Source: Pseudomonas sp. DY-1 (GTDB lineage: Bacteria; Pseudomonadota; Gammaproteobacteria; Pseudomonadales; Pseudomonadaceae). Taken from it: DNA of 64,000 nt. Shown here in pieces: positions 29,080-35,165 of this stretch (the first letter of the stretch is position 1; each line of letters opens with the position of its first letter). The stretch lies in contig NZ_CP032616.1 of assembly GCF_003626975.1 (NCBI RefSeq), forward strand, positions 5,618,001-5,682,000, in the 5' to 3' direction. The position numbers and the translations under genes are program-made. Below the pieces are notes generated by a model, which saw nothing but the letters and a program-made list of their open reading frames with translations, searched no databases and was not told where the DNA came from.

Positions 29080-30377
29080 CAGACCGCACGCCCCCATCGG
29101 ACGACGCGTTCCTCCAGGAGCTGCTTGATGCGTTTGTAGAGGGCCCGCTCATCCATGCCCTTGTGGGCGTAGTGGTCACGGATCACCGGCCAGCACTCCC
29201 AGTTGCGGAGGCTGGCAAAGGCCTTTTTTGCCCCCACCCGTTCCCGGGCCACCAGGCTGATGAAGTTGCCGATGAACAGGTCCACGTTCTTCCCGGAGAA
29301 GCCCTGCGAGGTCTTGTAGTGGCGCTTGTAGTGGGTACGCCCGGCGAGGGAGACGGCGGGCACGGAGACTTTCGTGTCCTGCCGCAGCAAGGTCCAGAAC
29401 GCATCGAACACGCCCTTGCTGGAGCACAGGCGGAAGGATTCCAGACCGTACTGGAACAGTCCGTCCAGATGCGGGGCAAGGTCGCGGTAGGTGCGGCTGT
29501 CGATCATGGCACCGGTGTCCATGCTGGCCGAGCCGTCGGCAAACTGCTGGACGATGGAGTGGTGGAAGCGCAGCTCCACGCGCCACACCGGGGCCTGGGC
29601 GTCGTAGTTCTGGTCATCGTCCGGGGCGAAGGGGTTGTCCATGGTCTTCCACACCGACTGCCAGTAGTCGAGCTTGTCGATGCTGTACGCCTGCAGGGAC
29701 TTGTCGTAGATGGCCAGTTGCATGCCCGAGGCGGAGCCGAACAGGAACGACTGGCCGTTGCCATAGGAGACGGCTTCCCCGTCATAGAACACTTCGTTGA
29801 TGCCGGTGATGCTGCGGCGGGTACGGGCCCGGCAAAGCAGACGGTCCATCAGGTCCTTCGGCGGTTGCCAGCCTTGCACGTCCAGGGCGAGGTGGACGGC
29901 ACACTGGTTGGCCTCCATGCATTGCAAGGCGGCCTTGGCGAAGCGGTCCATCCACTCCTGCAGCACGTCAGGGGGCGAGGACTGGATGGCATGCGGGCTG
30001 ACCTCAATCTTCATGTGCGCACCGATCACATCGGCCTTCACGTTGAAGTTCTTCAGAAGCAGCACAAAGCCCAGGTCGTTGTTCTGCAGCTTGTACTGGT
30101 AGCCGGAATCCCGGCTGACGCGCCCGGCATGCCACTGGTGCCCGGCAAAGCTGACCAGACCGCTTTCCTCGAACAGGGCCAGCACCTCGGGCCGGACCAT
30201 GCCCCGGTACAACTGGCGCACGGTATCCACGCGGCAGCCCAACAGGCGGACCTTCGACAGGTTGGTCATGCGGGCCGCCTTCGGATCGAAGAACAGACGG
30301 GAGTTCCGGCACTCCTGGCCGGTCTGCAAATCGACGCGAATCTGGTCTACAGCTTTCCTCATGTCGTCAAACTCCAT
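29079..30377 (-). CDS. Replication initiation protein, filamentous-phage/rolling-circle type
   Basis: A 432-residue protein with the layout of the Rep_trans-like replication initiators of Pf1-type phages: an N-terminal part with phage-specific motifs, [18 protein letters not shown] in the centre, which carries the candidate nicking tyrosines, [11 protein letters not shown], and a basic C-terminus. It would nick one strand to start rolling-circle replication after excision. The first ATG has a weak ribosome site. The ATG at 30362 has GGAG nine bases upstream and may be the true start. Confidence 0.78.
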   Translation of the reverse strand: MEFDDMRKAVDQIRVDLQTGQECRNSRLFFDPKAARMTNLSKVRLLGCRVDTVRQLYRGMVRPEVLALFEESGLVSFAGHQWHAGRVSRDSGYQYKLQNNDLGFVLLLKNFNVKADVIGAHMKIEVSPHAIQSSPPDVLQEWMDRFAKAALQCMEANQCAVHLALDVQGWQPPKDLMDRLLCRARTRRSITGINEVFYDGEAVSYGNGQSFLFGSASGMQLAIYDKSLQAYSIDKLDYWQSVWKTMDNPFAPDDDQNYDAQAPVWRVELRFHHSIVQQFADGSASMDTGAMIDSRTYRDLAPHLDGLFQYGLESFRLCSSKGVFDAFWTLLRQDTKVSVPAVSLAGRTHYKRHYKTSQGFSGKNVDLFIGNFISLVARERVGAKKAFASLRNWECWPVIRDHYAHKGMDERALYKRIKQLLEERVVRWGRAV

Positions 30378-30834
30378 GAAATGACACGAATTGAAACGGC
30401 GTTAAGCCGTTGATAGGACGTGCTACAGGGACGTCCCGCAGGCCGCTTGAGCGCGGGTCCCACCCGCACGCGGGAGCCCTCCCGCGCTCACGCGTTTGCG
30501 CGGTACGCGCTGTGCGCGTATCCGTGCAAAACGCGTGTGCGCTCGGGTTTTCACACAGTTCCCGGGGAGGGCTGATCGAGGTGATCGAGGGGAAGTGGCC
30601 TTCTGACCAGCAGGGGAACAGCAGGCTTTCCAGCGGGGGAGGGGGTTCCCGGAACTGAACCCGGGGAAGGACGGCCAGGGCGGCCAGAAGGAACAGCGAG
30701 CCCAGCAGGGCCGTGAAAACACCAAGGGCGCCGCCCTTGTCATCCCGCTCTTGCCGCCGAGGGCTCGGGAGCGCGGGGCGGAAAAGCTGCCCCACACTCC
30801 CCAGCCGAGGCTGTTCGGGCAGGAGTACGGTCAA
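30367..30834 (-). CDS. Possible small membrane protein upstream of rep (TTG start)
   Basis: A 155-codon frame whose TTG overlaps the stop of the preceding gene (TTGA) and whose stop lies 4 bp before the better rep ATG. That is the same tight coupling as the rest of the operon. It has one clear membrane segment ([20 protein letters not shown], about residues 38-57), then a proline-rich part. The last 60 residues look unlike a folded protein and overlap inverted repeats that may be the replication origin. It may be a minor inovirus-like membrane protein or no gene at all. Confidence 0.35.
   Translation of the reverse strand: MTVLLPEQPRLGSVGQLFRPALPSPRRQERDDKGGALGVFTALLGSLFLLAALAVLPRVQFREPPPPLESLLFPCWSEGHFPSITSISPPRELCENPSAHAFCTDTRTARTAQTRERGRAPACGWDPRSSGLRDVPVARPINGLTPFQFVSFHGV
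30395..30411. other. Hairpin and TTGATA sequence upstream of rep: candidate rolling-circle origin
   Basis: AACGGC-GTTAA-GCCGTT forms a 6-bp hairpin directly followed by GATAGG, 18-50 bp before rep. Rolling-circle origins commonly pair a hairpin with a nick site of this kind. The neighbouring 30440-30560 is rich in further GC inverted repeats such as GGGAGCCCTCCC. This 450-bp stretch (30378-30830) otherwise holds only the doubtful TTG frame. Confidence 0.3.
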
Positions 30835-31214
30835 GGGTGCGCTGCGCCCGTGCTTCCGTTCGCCGGAACGGTGGAGCTGTTCCGACGAGCCGGGAGCGCG
30901 GCCCCTGACCGGATCAGGCCGCCGAGCGCGGGTGGAAGCTGGTCGGCGCCTTCCAGCGGGCGGCGGTGCAGCGTGGTGAGGGTGCGGATGTCACACCAGA
31001 AGATTTCGTTCGGGAACTGCTCTTCCTGAAGCGCGTTGAAGCACAGGAAGTGGCCTTCCTTCACAAGGCCCGGTATGGGCGCTACCAGTCCGACGATGTG
31101 GAAGCAACGCCAGAGGGATTCGGGTTCGTCTTCCAGGACCAACTCCATCATCACCGTCTGGCCGATCAAGGAAGTGGCGGTGGTCGCGTTCAGGTTGAGG
31201 TCGGGGCTAGTCAT
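30831..31214 (-). CDS. Hypothetical element protein between HTH genes and rep
   Basis: This 127-residue soluble protein starts [19 protein letters not shown]. The first 85 residues look folded and contain [28 protein letters not shown]; the last 40 are Ala/Pro/Gly-rich. It overlaps the end of the upstream HTH gene by 8 bp and has a GGGGGC site before the ATG. I do not recognise the family. Its position between regulators and rep in filamentous-phage genomes is often taken by replication helpers such as ssDNA-binding proteins, but I see no evidence for that fold. Confidence 0.65.
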   Translation of the reverse strand: MTSPDLNLNATTATSLIGQTVMMELVLEDEPESLWRCFHIVGLVAPIPGLVKEGHFLCFNALQEEQFPNEIFWCDIRTLTTLHRRPLEGADQLPPALGGLIRSGAALPARRNSSTVPANGSTGAAHP

Positions 31215-31455
31215 TGGCGTAGCCCCCCTCATCGAACTGATCCTTGCCCTGCTCCAGGTCCTGGCACAGGCGCTCCAGGTTCACCAGTTGGGAGTTCTTC
31301 ACCTTTACGGCTGGAATGGTGCCCGTCTTGATCCAGCCCATCACGGTGTCGTCGGAGACGCCGCACATGTTGGCGAAGGCTTCCGGGCTGCACACCGCGT
31401 CGTAGTGGCCAGCGGGCAGGTTGCTGAGGTCGAGGGGTTGATTGATGCCGTTCAT
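31207..31455 (-). CDS. Small helix-turn-helix protein (MerR/AlpA-like excisionase type)
   Basis: An 82-residue protein with SPEAFANMCGVSDDTVMGWIK, a DNA-binding helix pair followed by the wing GTIPAVKVKN, as in excisionase/AlpA and Pf-phage Xis-type proteins. The ATG at 31455 has AGGAG nine bases upstream and overlaps the stop of the previous gene (ATGA). It probably binds att arms or operators and acts with the second, similar protein encoded just upstream. Confidence 0.72.
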   Translation of the reverse strand: MNGINQPLDLSNLPAGHYDAVCSPEAFANMCGVSDDTVMGWIKTGTIPAVKVKNSQLVNLERLCQDLEQGKDQFDEGGYAND

Positions 31456-31667
31456 GCGGTCCACTCCTGTTCCAGAAGCCACTGGCGGAGCAGGGCGCAG
31501 TTCACCATGCGCAGCTTGCCGAGCTTCACCGAGGGGATGATTCCCCGATACACCCAGGCGCGGGCGGTGTCGCAGGTGACACCGTTGCGATCTGCCCAGG
31601 CGGCGATGGGTTCTACGTCCTGTTGCGGGCCGACCAGGTTGGTCGGGGAGAGCTCTTCCAGTTCCAT
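31452..31667 (-). CDS. Second small helix-turn-helix protein (excisionase/regulator type)
   Basis: A 71-residue protein with AAWADRNGVTCDTARAWVYRG and wing IIPSVKLGKLRMVN, the same architecture as its downstream neighbour, suggesting an old duplication. It is the first gene of the leftward replication operon and reads out of the operator region at 31711-31778, so the repressor on the other side probably controls it. Confidence 0.72.
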   Translation of the reverse strand: MELEELSPTNLVGPQQDVEPIAAWADRNGVTCDTARAWVYRGIIPSVKLGKLRMVNCALLRQWLLEQEWTA

Positions 31668-31710
31668 GCTCGTTCCGTCACTATTCGTGGCTATTAACAG
31701 GGATAACGAT

Positions 31711-31778
31711 TGATAAATAATTTATCAGCCGCAGGCATAGTAACCGTGATAAATAATTTGTCAATAAATTATTTATCA
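31711..31778. promoter_or_regulatory. Three operator-like palindromes between repressor and HTH operon
   Basis: A perfect 17-bp palindrome TGATAAATAATTTATCA at 31711-31727, a copy with one change at 31747-31763, and a third copy with two changes at 31762-31778, overlapping the second by two bases. They fill the divergent promoter region, the layout of a phage-like repressor switch. Confidence 0.75.
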
Positions 31779-31797
31779 ATTATTAGAGCTTTTAGGA

Positions 31798-32052
31798 ATG
31801 ATTGAAGAGCGTCTTAGAACGCTTGTCCGCCACATCGGCGCGACCCGACTTGCCGACGCGACCTCGATCAAGGAGCGTCAGCGCTGGCAGACGGTCGCTA
31901 CAAACCGAAAGGTGAAGGCTCGTGTTGAGGATTTGGAGGAGCTGCTGAGGGCGTTCCCCCAATACGAACTATGGCTTCTTAAAGGCGAGGTTGACCCGGC
32001 TAAGGGCCAAGTCTCGCCTGAATACGAAGGAGCTCATCCAGGCGTGGAATAG
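31798..32052 (+). CDS. Phage-type repressor, small (C-like)
   Basis: An 84-residue protein starting MIEERLRTLVRHIGATRLAD with an HTH region (TRLADATSIKERQRWQTVA) and the end AFPQYELWLLKGEVDPAKGQ, features shared by small repressors of Pseudomonas filamentous prophages. It is divergent from the replication operon, with three 17-bp palindromes in between, and has TAGGA before the ATG. It most likely keeps the element quiet in the lysogen-like state. Confidence 0.75.
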   Translation: MIEERLRTLVRHIGATRLADATSIKERQRWQTVATNRKVKARVEDLEELLRAFPQYELWLLKGEVDPAKGQVSPEYEGAHPGVE

Positions 32053-32094
32053 CTGTCACCACGCTGAAACGGCCAAAGGGAATGAGGGCACGTT

Positions 32095-32631
32095 ATGAGA
32101 GCAGACAGGGAAGATGCACCCACCTACCTGCGGACCCGCAACCACGCTAATCACGTCACTAAATGGGCTTTCGCCTGCATTTCGGCAGTTGGCATCACCA
32201 GTGGAACCCTCTACTGGGCCGGATCGGCTATGCCAAAGCTCCAGGTTATGCAGAAAGTTGTTTCTACGACTGCGCCCGCAACACAGAAAGGTCCGGATCA
32301 CTGGGATCGTGTGGTCGAAGAGCAGTTCAGGAAGGACATGGCCAAGAGTCAGGAAGCGGCCTATGTGAGCGTGCCCACCCCACTACCCGAAGCACAGAAG
32401 CCCAAGCAAACGATCTTCCACGAAGGCAACTACATCCCTCGCGGCGCTGTGAACACGATCAGCCTGGCTCCGGCGGCACCTCTGCCGGAGAACCCGCCCG
32501 AAAGGCGCAAGATGAAAGTGACGATCGTCAGCCAGGAAGACAAGAAGAGTGTCTGCAACTACTACAAGGCAGGAAGTGTGGAGAAGAGGAATTGTCGTCA
32601 GTACATAGGCCTTGAATACCGGAACAAGTAA
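32095..32631 (+). CDS. Hypothetical protein with one N-terminal membrane segment
   Basis: A 178-residue protein with a basic N-terminus, one hydrophobic segment (WAFACISAVGITSGTLYWAG, about residues 24-43), a proline-rich middle and a C-terminal part with two Cys (VCNYYKAG and NCRQYIG) and charged ends. This suggests a periplasmic domain anchored in the inner membrane. No family recognised. It follows the repressor by 42 bp and may share its transcript. Confidence 0.6.
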   Translation: MRADREDAPTYLRTRNHANHVTKWAFACISAVGITSGTLYWAGSAMPKLQVMQKVVSTTAPATQKGPDHWDRVVEEQFRKDMAKSQEAAYVSVPTPLPEAQKPKQTIFHEGNYIPRGAVNTISLAPAAPLPENPPERRKMKVTIVSQEDKKSVCNYYKAGSVEKRNCRQYIGLEYRNK

Positions 32632-32669
32632 TCAGGGTGACGACATGGGAGCCGACCATTCCAGCCGTT

Positions 32670-32894
32670 TCAACACGGAGCAACCAACTCCTCAACGATC
32701 AACATCTTCGCGGGCGCCCGAACGATCAGCCGCACTGTGTCGCCCTGGATCGCCGCAACCTCGATCTCTATCCCGTGAGTGAGCAACAGTCGCATCAGCT
32801 CCTCACTCGCCCTGCCTTCCAGGATGTTCAGCGACAGAACATCACCCTTCCGACACTCGCTTTTCTCATCCCCTTTTCGGTAGATTTTGTAGCG
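32670..32894 (-). pseudogene. RsmN/RsmF-like (CsrA family) reading frame without a normal start
   Basis: This 74-codon open frame on the minus strand reads RKGDVLSLN, then ASEELMRLLLTHGIEIEV, then GDTVRLIVRAP and MLIVEEL before TGA. It matches the Pseudomonas RsmN pattern, in which a helix (AEELIRQL) is inserted between the first two strands of the CsrA fold, and keeps the RNA-binding Arg before the xxxAP turn. The only in-frame ATG (32795) falls inside the inserted helix. An ATG at 32869 is in another frame. It may be a frameshifted gene, use a non-standard start, or be a remnant. Similarity was judged by eye. Confidence 0.5.
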
Positions 32895-32970
32895 CTATGG
32901 AGGATTTGGTGGGGAGGGGGAGTAGCGTGCGATTAGTTCTTCTTATGGTTGGCCTGGTTAGGGGGCATAA

Positions 32971-33327
32971 ATGAGGCTCAAGAATTTTCTGTTAAGTCTC
33001 TGTGTTGGCTTGTTTCTGGGCGGTGTCGTTTACATTTTTTCCGTTTTAGAGGGTGGGAGAAATGTAATTTTCGTTTCCCTTGCTGTGTTTTTTACTGCTC
33101 CGATTGCTGCACTTAGCTCTCCTGATTTTAGTTTGTTCGCTGGGCTGAGAGGTTTGTTTTTATTTGATTGGGTCGTAATCTTCGTAGTGTGCTTGTTTGT
33201 GCTGTTTTCTTATCCTGGGGGTATTTTCACTTCTCTGATATATGCTTTCTGTGCTTTTTTTGTGGTTTTGGCTGGCGGTGTTTCGGTGCGACGAAAAAGA
33301 GCCTATTCAATTCAAAGTGAAAAATAA
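32971..33327 (+). CDS. Hypothetical multi-pass membrane protein
   Basis: A 118-residue protein with four hydrophobic stretches (about residues 5-25, 32-52, 60-85 and 88-108) and a basic tail. GGGGG precedes the ATG. Its codons are strikingly T-rich compared with neighbours, pointing to an origin outside this high-GC host. The next gene encodes a lipoprotein. The family is unknown; small membrane proteins in such elements may act as immunity or effector partners. Confidence 0.6.
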   Translation: MRLKNFLLSLCVGLFLGGVVYIFSVLEGGRNVIFVSLAVFFTAPIAALSSPDFSLFAGLRGLFLFDWVVIFVVCLFVLFSYPGGIFTSLIYAFCAFFVVLAGGVSVRRKRAYSIQSEK

Positions 33328-33475
33328 GGAGAAAAAGCGGATAGATTTATGTGCGCTCGGCAAAGCTTGGTTGCCTGTAGGGAAAAGAGGCTGATTTATT
33401 TTATACCCCTAGATGTGCGAAGGGAGTTCATGTGAGTAGGCGTTGAGTCGCTCGCGAAAAATAAGGATGAGCGAA

Positions 33476-33910
33476 ATGGCTGCTTTGAAACTGATTAATA
33501 CAGTAGCGCTGCTGGCAGCATCCCTACTCCTGAGTGCCTGCTTTCCGGTCTACAAAACTCTACAGCCCTATGCTGAGGCGCAGGTGTTCGATGAGTCCGG
33601 GAAGCGATTGTCCGGCACGAAGACAGAGGTTGCTCTTATAAGTCGTGCATCTCCGTACGGCTATGAGCAATTCAGGACGGTTGTTCATCCTGGGCCTGCA
33701 GGCATCGCCAGGTTTTACAAGGTCAAGGACTTTCGATTCGAGTCCTTAACGATGCATGGGATTCAGAGTTTTACCTGGAGTTGGTGCGTAAAAAGTAAAG
33801 GTTACGAAACGGTTACTAAATCCTATCGAAGTGATGAACAATTCAAACCGTACGCACAGTTCGTACTCAAGCCGGGCGTCTCAACGGCTTGCCCTGAGCC
33901 TGAGTATTAA
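33476..33910 (+). CDS. Hypothetical lipoprotein
   Basis: A 144-residue protein with signal peptide and lipobox LLSAC (Cys about residue 22), then a compact domain with two further Cys (SWCVKSKGYE and STACPEPEY), which could form a disulfide. I chose the ATG at 33476 because AAGG is well spaced there. Earlier TTG and ATG starts are possible. No known family. Its composition is lower in GC than the host core. Confidence 0.65.
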   Translation: MAALKLINTVALLAASLLLSACFPVYKTLQPYAEAQVFDESGKRLSGTKTEVALISRASPYGYEQFRTVVHPGPAGIARFYKVKDFRFESLTMHGIQSFTWSWCVKSKGYETVTKSYRSDEQFKPYAQFVLKPGVSTACPEPEY

Positions 33911-33943
33911 GAACAGTGCATAGATCAAGGCATAGGGGCAGGC

Positions 33944-34273
33944 TCATTGTCTGTCGCTTTCTTGCATCCACGCTGGGATGTCCCTTATCCCATGCAACAC
34001 CCGCCAAACATCAATGTGATCGTCACGTTCGATATAAAAGACCAGGTAGGGATAGCGCTTCAATGTCCAGGAGCGCAGTTCCGGCAGATCGAGTTCGTGG
34101 GCGTACCGCGATGAGCCCGACTCGGGATGCCGGCTGATGTGCTTATAGGCTCGCTCCAGGGCGTCGATGAAGCCAAGAGCGGCTTGCTCGGTTGCTTCGC
34201 TCAGGTAGTAGCTGATGGCGTCGTCGATATCCTGATTAGCCAGTACCCGGGGGATGATGGGCTTGGCCTTCAT
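33944..34273 (-). CDS. ParE/RelE-family toxin
   Basis: A 109-residue protein with the ParE toxin pattern: AISYYLSEATEQAALGFIDALE, HPESGSSRYAHELDLPELRSW, YPYLVFYIERDDHIDVWRVLHG. ParE proteins poison gyrase; relatives cut mRNA. Its ATG overlaps the antitoxin stop (ATGA), so the two are co-translated. It likely stabilises the element. Confidence 0.88.
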   Translation of the reverse strand: MKAKPIIPRVLANQDIDDAISYYLSEATEQAALGFIDALERAYKHISRHPESGSSRYAHELDLPELRSWTLKRYPYLVFYIERDDHIDVWRVLHGIRDIPAWMQESDRQ

Positions 34274-34506
34274 GCCTTGGCGTTCCGTACCCGGTTGCGC
34301 AGTGCTTCGAAGTAGGTGTCATCGGCCGGGGCGGCCGGGGAGGAGGCGGCGCCTTCCAGGAGCAGGTTGCGCAGGCGCTGTCGGTCCTGGTCCTTGCGGA
34401 TCAGTTCGCGAACGTACTCGCTACTGGTGCCGTAGCCGCGCTGGCTGACCTGGTCATCGACAAAACTCTTGAGGGCGTCGGGCAGGGAGATGTTCATGGT
34501 GCTCAT
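34270..34506 (-). CDS. ParD-family antitoxin
   Basis: A 78-residue protein with an N-terminal ribbon-helix-helix DNA-binding region (MSTMNISLPDALKSFVD) and a C-terminal toxin-binding part. I chose the ATG at 34506 because AAGGTGGG precedes it. It probably represses its own operon at the palindrome 13 bp upstream. Confidence 0.88.
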   Translation of the reverse strand: MSTMNISLPDALKSFVDDQVSQRGYGTSSEYVRELIRKDQDRQRLRNLLLEGAASSPAAPADDTYFEALRNRVRNAKA

Positions 34507-34518
34507 GGGAACCCACCT

Positions 34519-34537
34519 TTTGGCAAAATTTGCCAAA
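34519..34537. promoter_or_regulatory. Operator palindrome of the ParDE-type operon
   Basis: TTTGGCAAAATTTGCCAAA is a 19-bp palindrome around a central base, 13 bp before the antitoxin start, the expected place for ParD binding. Confidence 0.7.
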
Positions 34538-34673
34538 CCATGTTAGCACCTGAGAAAAATAGCAGCGGATCTATTCTCCGTCCCCTGGGGCGAAGAAAAG
34601 GCGATCTGTTGAATGGGAGTGGAGACTGTCTCCAGGAACGTGCAGCACTGCATCAGGAGTAGGTTTGATAGGG

Positions 34674-34898
34674 ATGAAGATCACCAATTTTCTGCATGAA
34701 ACGTGGCCAAAGCTGCTCCTGCTTGGTGCTGGAGTTATGTTGGCTATTCGAGATGAGCCGCTTGGCTTGGGCTTATCGAGTCGGATCATGAACACGGCCG
34801 ATAACCCCAACATGCTGCTTGATGTCTCAACGACCAATTTCATCGGCTACATCATTATTGGGGTTGCCGCAGTGCTCATCCTGCGGAGGAAGCGGTAG
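34674..34898 (+). CDS. Hypothetical small membrane protein near the right end
   Basis: A 74-residue protein with a hydrophobic N-terminal stretch (WPKLLLLGAGVMLAI, about residues 11-25) and a C-terminal membrane helix followed by a basic tail (GYIIIGVAAVLILRRKR). The signal-like start, middle part and basic C-terminus recall filamentous-phage coat proteins, but the middle part is long and I see no acidic surface stretch. It could as well be a small exclusion or holin-like protein. Confidence 0.5.
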   Translation: MKITNFLHETWPKLLLLGAGVMLAIRDEPLGLGLSSRIMNTADNPNMLLDVSTTNFIGYIIIGVAAVLILRRKR

Positions 34899-34907
34899 GC
34901 AAGAAAC

Positions 34908-34955
34908 TGTCGAAGAACTGTCGAAATCACAGGCACGAACTGTCGAGAATCGACA
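34908..34955. promoter_or_regulatory. Four TGTCGA copies near the right end (possible arm sites)
   Basis: Direct copies at 34908, 34919 and 34941 (offsets 11 and 22) and an inverted copy at 34950. Spacing near the helical repeat suggests integrase or Xis binding. Confidence 0.5.
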
Positions 34956-35021
34956 CGCGAGAATGGCCGGAAACCCTGAACTGAGCTGGGCTGCGACGTA
35001 CTGAGCCAGCCCTCGGGATGA

Positions 35022-35046
35022 TTCAAATCCCTATCTTCCCGCCATA
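35022..35046 (+). repeat. attR core, 25-bp direct repeat
   Basis: An exact copy of 27140-27164, followed by what must be the host's original sequence downstream of tRNA-Ser. Confidence 0.93.
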
Positions 35047-35058
35047 CATAGAAAGCGC

Positions 35059-35095
35059 AAAGCCCCTGATTTCATAGAAGAAATCAGGGGCTTTG
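35059..35095 (+). terminator. Original tRNA-Ser terminator, now separated from the tRNA
   Basis: Stem AAAGCCCCTGATTT/AAATCAGGGGCTTT (35059-35072 with 35081-35094). It lies just after attR, 7.9 kb from the tRNA it once served. It may also stop transcription from the RND operon, which reads toward it. Confidence 0.85.
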
Positions 35096-35165
35096 TGTTT
35101 TAGGGCGCGGAATTTGGGCTCCTACATCCCGCTGCTACTGCTGCCTTCTCCCATGGATCACCCGG

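Larger units (their letters stand above)
27140..35046. mobile_element. Integrated 7.9-kb element in tRNA-Ser (inovirus-satellite-like or integrative rolling-circle plasmid)
   Basis: It is bounded by the 25-bp tRNA repeat and carries integrase, rolling-circle Rep, two small HTH proteins, a repressor with operators, a PLD nuclease, a ParDE-type pair, and several membrane or exported proteins of unknown role. No Zot-like assembly ATPase, major coat or adsorption gene is recognisable, so an autonomous filamentous phage is unlikely. The replication genes run leftward and accessory genes run mostly rightward. TGTCGA repeats near both ends look like integrase arm sites. Base composition drops visibly at 32950-33900, suggesting cargo of different origin. 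Confidence 0.85.

Noticed and set aside
28367..29128. Plus-strand frames opposite integrase and rep as toxin or coat genes
   Set aside because: They have basic, low-complexity translations without signal or membrane pattern, and the minus strand is clearly coding.
32637..32936. 99-codon plus-strand frame in the element
   Set aside because: It overlaps the minus-strand frame with RsmN-like sequence and has no convincing domain or good ribosome site, so I treat it as the shadow.
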